Below are positions 16,737-24,536 of a stretch of 64,000 bases of DNA, in pieces. Below the pieces are notes generated by a model. That model did not search any database, had not been told where the DNA came from, and was given only the letters and a program-made list of their open reading frames with translations. The stretch lies in NCBI GenBank assembly GCA_937141405.1, contig CAKZQQ010000005.1:496001-560000 (forward strand), in the 5' to 3' direction. The position numbers and the translations under genes were made by a program. The DNA comes from an uncultured Campylobacterota bacterium (lineage in GTDB: Bacteria; Campylobacterota; Campylobacteria; Campylobacterales; Sulfurovaceae). Each line of letters begins with the position of its first letter. Positions within the stretch are counted from its first letter, which is position 1.

Positions 16737-18138
16737 AATAGACTCTATTTTTATCGAATGCAAAGATGTTGATATTGCTTTTTACATGCGTATATTCAAA
16801 ATTTATCTTTGGCATCACACCCCAAAAATACCAATCACGCTTCCATAATGATAGATCATAACTATACTCTTTATCATGCCTTTGTATGCCATAAATATTT
16901 GGAGCATCATCATAGACTTTATTGGCATAATTCGCACTTATCTTAGTAGAAAATGCGAAGGGTATATCTTTTGCAAAACCTATCCTTATAGCACTTCTCG
17001 TGAATGACTCACTTCGCTCTTTTGCATGGTTATCATACTGATCAATACCGCCAAAAAGCATAAAACTCGGCGAAAAAGAGTACGATGCACCAAATGAACC
17101 AAAACTATACCATCCATCTAAAAAAGTGCGTTCATCATAACTGTTTTTCCCAAGCTCAACAGCAAAAGAATTTTGAAATTTACGACTCCATAGATAAGAG
17201 AGTGAAGTTCTTGCACCCCACGATTGGCTATAAGGATTGTTGCCAAAGAGACGCTTTTGGAAAAAAGGCATCAGTGTAAAACTCTTTGTAGCATCTTCCC
17301 ATCTATAGCCAAAAGAGGCCCTAGCGACAAAATCATTATACTCATCATACTCTTTATAAGTTTTTCCATACATACTCAAAGAGCTTACAAGCACATGATT
17401 GTCTTTGAGGTTGATATTTTTCTGCATCCACAAAGCGTACCCTACCCCTCTGTCATGTTTGGGTAAACTCTCTTCACTTCTCTCAAAAATCCAATTACCT
17501 AACTTCATATATTTATCACTGGAGGTTTCATTGATATTGTCATCGTCGATATAGTTCAAAGAGACACTCCATTGAAAATCATTTTTCTTCTGGATAGCGA
17601 GAGTGTATTGGTTGATAGTGCTTAGTATCTGCCGAGGAAGATAGGGAGTTGCTCTTAGTTTATCGAGCTGAAAGGAGGCTGCTTCATACTCCTTATTTCG
17701 GAAAAGAGCTTGCACGAGGTAGAGCCTCACGGGACCAAGCGTTCCATCCTTTTCAAGAAGTTGCCTATATCCGCTAATCGCATCTTTGTATCGGCCCTTT
17801 ACAAAAGCCAAACGACTCTTCGCATAGAGGAGCAAATTGTCATCTTTGATGGCAAGTGATTCATATAGTGGTATCAGATGCTCCACGATGCTCCACTGCC
17901 CTTTTTGAACCGATTGATCCAATATTTTGGAAAACAGCAGAGGATTTGCAAGCAGATCCTCATCGTTTAAAGCTATCTTTTGCTTTTTATGCACAGCAGA
18001 AAGAGCATCTTGCTTCTTCTGATAGAAAACCGTTTGCTCATTTGGTGTTTGAGTAAAATCAGGGATCAACACCTCTTGTCTCGCAAAAACCACTATCGTT
18101 GGCAATAAAAAGAGTAGAGCTATATACTTTCTATACAA
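16714..18138 (-). CDS. Slam-type surface lipoprotein assembly modulator (TPR + outer-membrane beta barrel)
   Basis: Slam proteins move specific lipoproteins through the outer membrane to the cell surface (type XI secretion). A signal peptide (residues 1-19, ending VVFA) is followed by a periplasmic helical domain to about residue 185 with TPR-like repeats (LLLYAKSRLAFVKGRYKDAI; VRLYLVQALFRNKEYEAASF). From about residue 188 come alternating amphipathic strands and short polar turns, with Asp-Asp-Asp and Tyr-rich loops. The protein ends in Phe (YFSFDRRF), the BAM-recognition signature. The 474-residue length and domain order fit the DUF560/Slam family. The two lipoprotein genes directly upstream are the expected cargo. 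The start is a TTG after GAGG with a short spacer. Family assignment is from architecture and motifs; a profile search would settle it. Confidence 0.75.
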   Translation of the reverse strand: MYRKYIALLFLLPTIVVFARQEVLIPDFTQTPNEQTVFYQKKQDALSAVHKKQKIALNDEDLLANPLLFSKILDQSVQKGQWSIVEHLIPLYESLAIKDDNLLLYAKSRLAFVKGRYKDAISGYRQLLEKDGTLGPVRLYLVQALFRNKEYEAASFQLDKLRATPYLPRQILSTINQYTLAIQKKNDFQWSVSLNYIDDDNINETSSDKYMKLGNWIFERSEESLPKHDRGVGYALWMQKNINLKDNHVLVSSLSMYGKTYKEYDEYNDFVARASFGYRWEDATKSFTLMPFFQKRLFGNNPYSQSWGARTSLSYLWSRKFQNSFAVELGKNSYDERTFLDGWYSFGSFGASYSFSPSFMLFGGIDQYDNHAKERSESFTRSAIRIGFAKDIPFAFSTKISANYANKVYDDAPNIYGIQRHDKEYSYDLSLWKRDWYFWGVMPKINFEYTHVKSNINIFAFDKNRVYFSFDRRF

Positions 18139-18160
18139 AAAACCTCAATTCAAAATATCA

Positions 18161-18187
18161 TAAAAGAATCTATAGTTAACAACCCTT
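18161..18187. repeat. Duplicated 3' flank, copy 1
   Basis: This stretch, just beyond the stop of the first lipoprotein gene, matches 19077-19103 beyond the second one. The first 15 bases (TAAAAGAATCTATAG) are identical and CCCTTTA follows at the same distance. It shows that the duplication that produced the two lipoprotein genes included sequence downstream of the stop codon. Confidence 0.6.
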
Positions 18188-18189
18188 TA

Positions 18190-18963
18190 TTAATCATTTT
18201 TTTGTGCACCAAAAGAAAATCCGAGAGCTCCATCTTCACTGTCACTAAGCACTCCTGTACCACCTAATTCTTCAGCATCGGGACCAAAAAAACTTCCGGA
18301 GAAAGTGCCGCCATTATTCCAAGAAGATGCTGTTGCAGTACCACTAAAATCACTTCCATCAATATCGCCGTCAAAGAATAAACTTTCACCAAATAATGCG
18401 GGACCTGCGTCTTGAAAACCTCCCTTGATTTTTTTATCGCCATAATTCACGTCAAATCCAATAGAAGCATCTTGAAACTGCCCACTAATTGATAAAGTAG
18501 TAAGATGCCCGGAGTATGATGCTGTGCCTACTGTAGGCATAGAGCTTGTCTTTTGCCCAACATAAAAGACTTCCCCATCAACATATCGTGGAGCTTCTGC
18601 TGCAGGAGTAATAGAGCTACCACTATAAGAGTAATATGTAGCAACAACACCAAATCTAGAATAGCTATAAGTAGTGCCACCAATATGTTTAGCAATGGCA
18701 CCTTCTGTTATATGAACAAATCCACCTATCGGCGTCGCTCCATCAAGAGTTACATCTACGGGTGTGCCTTGATAGTTATAAGTATATACTGCATCATCAC
18801 CGGTACCAACCACTGAAGCAACTCCCGCCTCTCCTCCTCCTTCTACTTCAAGCCCCGTATATGTCTGTGTGACCGCCGCAGGTGTTGCACTACCGCCACC
18901 GCCACCACATGCACTCAACATCATCATAACCATAGCTATAAGCATAATATTCAAAATTTTCAT
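18190..18963 (-). CDS. TbpB-like surface lipoprotein, paralogue A
   Basis: Probable Slam-exported surface lipoprotein. The signal peptide ends in the lipobox LSAC, with Cys19 lipidated, followed by a Gly-rich tether. Residues 140-152 (SSMPTVGTASYSG) form the first strand of a TbpB/hemophilin-like C-terminal beta barrel, which ends with GSFFGPDAEELGG (223-235), a motif characteristic of that superfamily; the N-terminal 100 residues are also strand-rich and likely form the ligand-binding handle. Size is 257 residues. It is paralogous to the next gene. A run of nine G residues occupies the ribosome-site position before the ATG. What it binds is unknown; haem, haemoproteins or metal carriers are ligands of known relatives. 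Confidence 0.8.
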   Translation of the reverse strand: MKILNIMLIAMVMMMLSACGGGGGSATPAAVTQTYTGLEVEGGGEAGVASVVGTGDDAVYTYNYQGTPVDVTLDGATPIGGFVHITEGAIAKHIGGTTYSYSRFGVVATYYSYSGSSITPAAEAPRYVDGEVFYVGQKTSSMPTVGTASYSGHLTTLSISGQFQDASIGFDVNYGDKKIKGGFQDAGPALFGESLFFDGDIDGSDFSGTATASSWNNGGTFSGSFFGPDAEELGGTGVLSDSEDGALGFSFGAQKND

Positions 18964-18969
18964 GATTAT

Positions 18970-18978
18970 CCCCCCCCC
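18970..18978 (-). repeat. G9 homopolymer in the ribosome-binding region of lipoprotein A
   Basis: Nine consecutive C on the plus strand read as G9 in the transcript, six bases before the ATG at 18963. It replaces a normal Shine-Dalgarno site; the paralogue has AAGGGAAA at the same place. Tracts of this length slip during replication in Campylobacter and Helicobacter, so the spacing and strength of translation initiation may vary between cells. Confidence 0.7.
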
Positions 18979-19076
18979 TATTTATATTTTTTATCAACTA
19001 TATAATATCACACACATCTTAAGATATTGTTAATATTATATAAATTTTTATTTATAATTCTTTTCTTAAAAAATTG

Positions 19077-19103
19077 TAAAAGAATCTATAGATAATAGCC
19101 CTT
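19077..19103. repeat. Duplicated 3' flank, copy 2
   Basis: Second copy of the post-stop sequence described at 18161-18187, running into the stop of lipoprotein B. Fifteen bases are identical and the CCCTTTA element is shared. No terminator hairpin of convincing strength forms in either copy. Confidence 0.6.
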
Positions 19104-19816
19104 TAGGGTTTTTTTGCGCCAAAAGAAAATCCAAAAGTTCCACCTCCATCATTAAAGGTTCCAGCTCCTCCTAGCTCTTCAGCATTGGGACCAAAAAAAC
19201 TTCCATGATACTCGCCTGCTATTGCAGCCCCGGACAACATAGTGCCACTAAAATCACTTCCAATAATACTATCCTCATCAAATGTCATAATTGTTCCGTC
19301 AAGAGTAGCATCTCCACTGATTGTTTTACCAGCATAATCTACAGTAAATGTAACGGTAGCATCGTTAAATTCTCCATCTTGCAAAGTAGTAAGATACCCG
19401 CCGTATGTTGCTGTACCTGTTGTAGGCATAGAACTTGTCTTTTGCCCAACATAAAAGACTTCTCCGTCGGTATATGTATCTCCTGGAGTAAAACCATCAA
19501 ATGAGGCAACAACACCAAATCTAGAATAACTATAAGTAGTACCGCCAATATGTCGAGCAATACCGCCACCTGTTGTATCGACAAATCCACCTATCGGCAG
19601 CGTTCCACTAAGAGTTACATCTACGGGTACACCATTAAAAAAATAAGTATATTCTTCATCTTCATTTACAGAAGCAACTCCCACCTCTCCTCCTGTTGCT
19701 GCATAGAGGCCCGTATATGTATCTGTGACCGCTGCGGGTGCAGCACCACCGCTACCACTGCATGCACTCAACACCAACCCAACGATAAACGCTATAATCA
19801 CATGGTAAATTTTCAT
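19103..19816 (-). CDS. TbpB-like surface lipoprotein, paralogue B
   Basis: Second probable Slam cargo (237 residues). The signal peptide ends in lipobox LSAC (Cys19), followed by a Ser/Gly/Ala tether. It shares long blocks with paralogue A: PVDVTL, PIGGFV, HIGGTTYSYSRFGVVA, DGEVFYVGQKTSSMPT and the barrel-end motif GSFFGPNAEELGG (205-217). Between the blocks, loops differ in length and sequence, as expected for exposed surfaces. Some shared blocks are almost identical at the DNA level, so the duplication is recent or maintained by gene conversion. AAGGGAAA precedes the ATG, without the G tract of its neighbour. It is the first gene of the lipoprotein B, lipoprotein A, Slam run. Confidence 0.8.
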   Translation of the reverse strand: MKIYHVIIAFIVGLVLSACSGSGGAAPAAVTDTYTGLYAATGGEVGVASVNEDEEYTYFFNGVPVDVTLSGTLPIGGFVDTTGGGIARHIGGTTYSYSRFGVVASFDGFTPGDTYTDGEVFYVGQKTSSMPTTGTATYGGYLTTLQDGEFNDATVTFTVDYAGKTISGDATLDGTIMTFDEDSIIGSDFSGTMLSGAAIAGEYHGSFFGPNAEELGGAGTFNDGGGTFGFSFGAKKP

Positions 19817-19914
19817 GCTATTTCCCTTATTGATATCATATCTAATAGTAAGATATTATCATCTATAACTTAAATTTTTATCTTAATGAATAATTTTTAT
19901 AAATTATTCTACTG

Positions 19915-21018
19915 TTATTTTAACTTTCTAACCCAATTATAAAAGAGTCTATCGGGATCAAGTCTTGCATCGATAGCTTTACCCGTAACGATGTGCTGTG
20001 CAAGTTCGCTTGCGCAATAAGGAGCAAAGACAAATCCTCTTGCACCCAATGCATTGTGCAGATAAATATTTGGGATATATCTCAAAGGATACCTTCTGCC
20101 ATCTAAGATATTTGGTGAGTTTTGGAGCATATACTCTACATCGATGATCTTGCCGACTGTTGGCGTATAGTCACGATTTGATGCTCGCATACCGCAATGC
20201 ATCCCCGTAAGCTCAAAATCGCTACTATCGATCAGGGAGGAGGCTTTCTCTAAAAGTCCCGCAACCGACTTCTCATCACAAGGTATCACCTCTTTGACAT
20301 CGAGCTCATGTGTTGCCCCTATCTTGATGACTCCATCAAAATTTGCAGATATTGAGATGTTTTTGTGCATAGAGAGATCAAGTTTGAATTGCGTTTTAAA
20401 ATCACCGCGATTGCCCCAGATACCCTTGATGCTCATATATCTTATATCAAGCAGATCCGTCTCATATCCTGTAGCAAGAACGATATTTTGAGCACTATAC
20501 TTACCGCATATCCAAAGATCATTCTCTTGATTAAGCTCTTTTATATCACTAAGCTCATACTCAATACCTTGTGCCATCTGCTCACAGATACTTGGATCAC
20601 AAATGCCTGCTTGGGGAAATAAAATCGCTTCAAAATCGCTTTGAATGCCAAGCTCTTTGAGCTTTTGAGGCGTATATATCTCATGCTCTAGCGTGATATA
20701 TCGTCTGTATGTCTCAAACTTTTGAGCATCTGTGGCATCTTTTGGGATGCGCAAGATACCACTTTGTAAAAAATGCTCACTAAAATGTTTGCTATAAAGT
20801 TCATAAGCAAAGAGAAAGGCTTCATCGCTGAGTTGTTTTATGGGCAGATCGATGCCCACTTTTGGAGAGAAAAAAGCACCCGCTGCCCCGCTTCCACCAC
20901 CGGCAATACCTTTTTTATCGACAAGCAATACATCTTGTCCGAGTTGCTTTAAAAAATAGGCTGTGCTACACCCTGCGATACCTGCACCGATAACGATGGT
21001 ATCATAGTGGTGTTTCAT
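19915..21018 (-). CDS. FAD-dependent oxidoreductase, MnmC C-terminal-domain-like
   Basis: A DadA/GlyOx-type flavoenzyme. The dinucleotide fold is at the N-terminus (VIGAGIAGCSTAYFL, then LVDKKGIAGGGSGAAGAFFSP) and the C-terminal FAD motif is NALGARGFVFAPYCASELAQ, which closely recalls the FAD domain of MnmC. That domain removes the carboxymethyl group from cmnm5U at tRNA position 34. No methyltransferase half is attached, so this would be a stand-alone MnmC2-like enzyme; an amino-acid oxidase is the alternative. It starts directly after the glyS stop (adjacent bases), a placement consistent with a translation-related role. Length 367. Confidence 0.7.
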   Translation of the reverse strand: MKHHYDTIVIGAGIAGCSTAYFLKQLGQDVLLVDKKGIAGGGSGAAGAFFSPKVGIDLPIKQLSDEAFLFAYELYSKHFSEHFLQSGILRIPKDATDAQKFETYRRYITLEHEIYTPQKLKELGIQSDFEAILFPQAGICDPSICEQMAQGIEYELSDIKELNQENDLWICGKYSAQNIVLATGYETDLLDIRYMSIKGIWGNRGDFKTQFKLDLSMHKNISISANFDGVIKIGATHELDVKEVIPCDEKSVAGLLEKASSLIDSSDFELTGMHCGMRASNRDYTPTVGKIIDVEYMLQNSPNILDGRRYPLRYIPNIYLHNALGARGFVFAPYCASELAQHIVTGKAIDARLDPDRLFYNWVRKLK

Positions 21019-23022
21019 CTATATAGTAATCTCTTTGATATCCGCGATCTCTTTGAAGCTATTGTAGATTTGTCCGATAGTCGCTTGGCGATTGACTTTT
21101 AAAGAGAGATTATCACTATTGACCATAACCTTATCGAAGTAGTTATCTAGAGAGTTTTTGAGTGAAAAAAGAGCCTTGAGGTTCTCTTCATAACTCCCAT
21201 AACTCTTTGAGGTTATCTCTTTGAACTCTCCATATAAGCTCTTCTCTTCATCAAGTTCAAATCTCCCCTCATCAACATTAAGACTCTCAACATCTTTTGA
21301 TATATTTGCCACCCTCTTAAATGTGATAGATATATCTTTAAAGTCAGCTCCGCTAACGATGCTATCTAATGCTTCGCATTTTTTAAATATCTTGACTATA
21401 TCGCTTTCGCCTGAACCCAATACCGCATTGAAGATAGAGGGATTCATATCCAAGCTTTTCAAGATTCTCTCCATCATAAAAGCTTTCAAATTCTCTAAAT
21501 CAAACTCTTGATATCCTGCTGAGAGCTCTTGTATCATCGCATCTATATCAAAAGGCAGGTCAAATTCTAAAACGACACGCACGATCCCGTTCACGGCTCG
21601 TCTTAGTGCAAAAGGATCCTTGGAGCCGGTTGGAATCTTACCGACACTAAAGAGACCGATGAGCGTATCAAGTTTTATAGACAGAGCAACGATAGCACTA
21701 AAAAGCGTGCTTGGAAGATCGCCCCCCTCGCCTACTGGCATATACTGCTCTTTGATTGCCAAACATACATCGCTATCAAGATTTAATGCTTTTGCATAGT
21801 AGTACCCCATAAGCCCTTGAAGTTCTGTAAATTCATAGACCATCTCACTTGTAAGGTCCGCTTTGGCGAGTCTGATGGCTTGGCTTATCTTTTTACCGTC
21901 AACACCGAATTTGTTTGCCAAATTGAGTGCGATTTTCTCTTCCCGCTCTATCTTGTCAGCAACAGTACCTAGCCCATCCATAAACTGCACAAGCTCAAGC
22001 CCGTCTGTTTTAAGTCCTCTTTTTAGGTCATTTTTATAGAAGAACATAGCATCACTAAGACGAGGCTTTAAAACCCTCTCATTACCAGAGATAACCTTGC
22101 TATAATCATCCGTTAAAGCATTGCTTACTACTACAAATTTATTTGAAAGTTTTCCCTCTTGAAATACGGGAAAATATCTTTGATTTTCTTTCATCGAAGT
22201 TATGATAACCTCCGGCGGAAGCTCAAGAAAAGAGAGATCGAAACTACCCAAAAGCGCTTTTGGATTTTCAGTGATTGCTACAACCTCTTCAAGTAAATCT
22301 TCATCTATCTCTATAGTAATACCGTTCTCTTTTTGAAGAGCATCAAACTCCTTGAGGATAAGCTCTCTTCTGCTCTTTGGGTTAAGTAATACATCTCCAT
22401 TTTTAAGGATATTCTCAAAATCACCTATCTTTAGAACCTCTTGTTTTTCAAAACTTTGCATTCTGTGCACATAGGTAAAATCACTACTTTTTACTCCAAA
22501 GAGTTCAGCATCCACAACTACATCATCAAGTCTCACTTGAAGCCATCGTATCGGTCTTATAAACTCATCGCTTCTGTTGCTCCATCGCATCATTTTCCCA
22601 AATGCCATAGAGCCTATCCACTCTTGTATCATATCTTCTAACAATAAAACAGTATCAACTCCCTCTTTTTTACTCTTGTAGTAAAGCACCTCTTTGCCTC
22701 TATCGACAATTGTGGAAAGCTGATCAAAATCAACGCCGCATTTAGCAGCAAAACCGGCTCCTGCTTTAGTTGGGACACCCTCTTTTACGGCTATCGTTAT
22801 GGGAGGACCAAAAAGCTCAATCTCTGCATCTGCTTGTTTGAGTGGCATGGCATTATGGATCAAAACTAACCGTCTAGGAGTATAGTAGAAGTGAAAATCA
22901 GACTCTAAAGAGTATTTTTGAAGTATATTTTTCCAAGATTGCTCGATCTCTTTTAGATTTTTAAGCAGTGGAATTGCCGGAAGTTCTTCAACTCCAATTT
23001 CTATAAGTAGCGGTTTTTTCAT
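21019..23022 (-). CDS. glyS: Glycyl-tRNA synthetase beta subunit
   Basis: GlyS is the large tRNA-binding subunit of the alpha2-beta2 glycyl-tRNA synthetase. The start KKPLLIEIGVEELPA is diagnostic, as are RWLQVRLDDVVV, PPEVIITSMKENQRYFPV, LSDAMFFYKNDLK and the C-terminal FDKVMVNSDNLSLKVNRQATIGQI, which resembles the anticodon-binding region. HD-type stretch and tRNA-body contacts lie in the middle. The 667-residue length is normal. The alpha subunit gene glyQ is not in the window. AGGGATC precedes the ATG. It shares an operon direction with leuDB, purU and trmL upstream. Confidence 0.97.
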   Translation of the reverse strand: MKKPLLIEIGVEELPAIPLLKNLKEIEQSWKNILQKYSLESDFHFYYTPRRLVLIHNAMPLKQADAEIELFGPPITIAVKEGVPTKAGAGFAAKCGVDFDQLSTIVDRGKEVLYYKSKKEGVDTVLLLEDMIQEWIGSMAFGKMMRWSNRSDEFIRPIRWLQVRLDDVVVDAELFGVKSSDFTYVHRMQSFEKQEVLKIGDFENILKNGDVLLNPKSRRELILKEFDALQKENGITIEIDEDLLEEVVAITENPKALLGSFDLSFLELPPEVIITSMKENQRYFPVFQEGKLSNKFVVVSNALTDDYSKVISGNERVLKPRLSDAMFFYKNDLKRGLKTDGLELVQFMDGLGTVADKIEREEKIALNLANKFGVDGKKISQAIRLAKADLTSEMVYEFTELQGLMGYYYAKALNLDSDVCLAIKEQYMPVGEGGDLPSTLFSAIVALSIKLDTLIGLFSVGKIPTGSKDPFALRRAVNGIVRVVLEFDLPFDIDAMIQELSAGYQEFDLENLKAFMMERILKSLDMNPSIFNAVLGSGESDIVKIFKKCEALDSIVSGADFKDISITFKRVANISKDVESLNVDEGRFELDEEKSLYGEFKEITSKSYGSYEENLKALFSLKNSLDNYFDKVMVNSDNLSLKVNRQATIGQIYNSFKEIADIKEITI

Positions 23023-23081
23023 AAATTTAGATCCCTAAAGAAAGATGAAAAGATTTTATCAAATCTTTACTAACGGCGCGT

Positions 23082-23222
23082 TTAGTCTTTATCCTCGTAG
23101 CTATCAAGCATATCTTTGCGCCGTCCTTTTTCATCAAACTTATTGCTATAGTAATTTCTCACGATAACAAATGTGATAAAAGCAAACAAAAATGCCGCGA
23201 TTATGTATAAAATATCCAACAT
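23082..23222 (-). CDS. 46-residue single-pass membrane protein
   Basis: The ATG at 23222 follows AAGGGG by seven bases, and gives a 46-residue product: a hydrophobic N-terminal segment of about 20 residues (ILYIIAAFLFAFITFVIVRN) and a strongly charged tail (DEKGRRKDMLDSYEDKD). The frame continues upstream into trmL but that part is not credible. It lies five bases after the trmL stop, hence likely co-expressed. The layout is like small membrane-anchored accessory peptides; I do not recognise a family. Confidence 0.7.
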   Translation of the reverse strand: MLDILYIIAAFLFAFITFVIVRNYYSNKFDEKGRRKDMLDSYEDKD

Positions 23223-23226
23223 ACTA

Positions 23227-23691
23227 CTACCCCTTAAAACTTTCAAAATTTTGTCTGATTGCCTCATAAGTGACGATCCCAACACTGAGCGCTAGGTTGA
23301 GACTGCGTCCCTCTTTGCCCATCGGAATCGTGATGCACTTTTGCTTGTAGGCATCAAGCAGACTCTCATCGATGCCACTCACTTCGGAGCCAAAAAAGAG
23401 AAAATCTCCGGGCGCAAAAGAGGCATCAAAATAGAGCTGTTCGCTCTTTGTCGTTGCAAAGTGAAAATTGTCTCTGCCCTTATATACCTCAAAAAAATCA
23501 TCAAGACTCTTATAGAGTTTTAGATCAAGCTTATGCCAATAGTCTAGCCCTGCTCTTTTTACCTCTTTATCCTCAATAGAAAACCCTAAAGGCTCGATGA
23601 GATGCAGTGTTGCTCCGATATTGACACAGAGCCTTCCGATGGTTCCCGTGTTGGGTGGAATCTGCGGATTGACTAAAACGATATTGAACAT
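23227..23691 (-). CDS. trmL: tRNA (cytidine/uridine-34-2'-O)-methyltransferase
   Basis: A SPOUT-class methyltransferase that modifies the wobble nucleotide of leucine tRNAs. The start NIVLVNPQIPPNTGTIGRLC is a family hallmark, with LHLIEPLGF close behind and the C-terminal knot motifs FLFFGSEVSGI, IPMGKEGRSLNLALSVGIVTYEA. The 154 residues are the normal TrmL length. The stop of purU and the trmL start share a base at 23691. It fits the local theme of tRNA charging and modification genes (glyS, mnmC2-like). Confidence 0.95.
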   Translation of the reverse strand: MFNIVLVNPQIPPNTGTIGRLCVNIGATLHLIEPLGFSIEDKEVKRAGLDYWHKLDLKLYKSLDDFFEVYKGRDNFHFATTKSEQLYFDASFAPGDFLFFGSEVSGIDESLLDAYKQKCITIPMGKEGRSLNLALSVGIVTYEAIRQNFESFKG

Positions 23692-24533
23692 TAAAAAACT
23701 ATCGTTTTGTTGCCGTTGATGAACACTCTATCGTTGAGTACGATTGCAAGTGCACGAGAAAGAACAATCTTCTCCACATCTTTTCCGGCACGTTGCATAT
23801 CACGCCAATTAAATCGATGATTTACAGGAATAACATCTTGAGCAATGATCGGTCCTTCATCGAGATCATCGGTTACAAAATGTGCAGTTGCCCCTATGAT
23901 CTTCACCCCTCGTTCATAAGCTTGCTTGTAAGGATTTGCACCAACAAAAGCAGGCAAGAAGGAGTGGTGGATGTTGATGATTTTTCCTCTATAGTTGTTG
24001 ACAAATGAAGCAGTGAGGATACGCATATATTTGGCTAAAACGATGTAATCAAACTCAAGATCACTGAGCACATTGTGCACCATCGTTTCATGCTCTTCAC
24101 GCTCAAGCCCCTCAGCACTCACACAATAATAAGGCACATCAAATCTTCGAACTAATCGCTCGAGATTATCATGATTTGAGATAACGGCAACGATCTGCGC
24201 GTCAAGCTCGCCATCGGCTTCTTTGATGAGGATATCACCAAGTGCATGCGACTCTTTTGTAGCAAAGATAACAATCTTTTTTGCGGCAGGCTCTATCACT
24301 TTTATATTTGAATTGAGTGGCAAAATAGCACTTATCTTCTCTTGAAGTTCTTTGGTATCAAAATCCCCTGCTACAACACTACGCATAAAAAATCTTTTGT
24401 TATCAGGGTCAACGAACTCTCTATTGCTCTCGATGTTTAAAAGGTTATCAAAAAAGACTTTTGATATCTTATAGACCAAACCCTTCTCATCGGGACAATC
24501 GATCAAAACTCTTGCATGCTTGCTTTCACTCAT
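23691..24533 (-). CDS. purU: Formyltetrahydrofolate deformylase
   Basis: PurU hydrolyses 10-formyl-tetrahydrofolate to formate and tetrahydrofolate, balancing one-carbon pools. An N-terminal ACT domain (about residues 6-85, VLIDCPDEKGLVYKISKVFF) precedes a formyltransferase domain with NIHHSFLPAFVGANPYKQA and the catalytic Asp region GATAHFVTDDLDEGPIIAQD. The 280-residue length is normal. It lies three bases after leuB. No glycine or methionine regulation is visible in the sequence. Confidence 0.96.
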   Translation of the reverse strand: MSESKHARVLIDCPDEKGLVYKISKVFFDNLLNIESNREFVDPDNKRFFMRSVVAGDFDTKELQEKISAILPLNSNIKVIEPAAKKIVIFATKESHALGDILIKEADGELDAQIVAVISNHDNLERLVRRFDVPYYCVSAEGLEREEHETMVHNVLSDLEFDYIVLAKYMRILTASFVNNYRGKIINIHHSFLPAFVGANPYKQAYERGVKIIGATAHFVTDDLDEGPIIAQDVIPVNHRFNWRDMQRAGKDVEKIVLSRALAIVLNDRVFINGNKTIVF

Positions 24534-24536
24534 ATA

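Noticed and set aside
16714-21018. A TonB-dependent receptor (TbpA/HpuB-like) accompanying the TbpB-like lipoproteins
   Set aside because: None of the neighbouring genes has a plug domain or the size of such a receptor; the next genes are bpt and the MnmC2-like enzyme.
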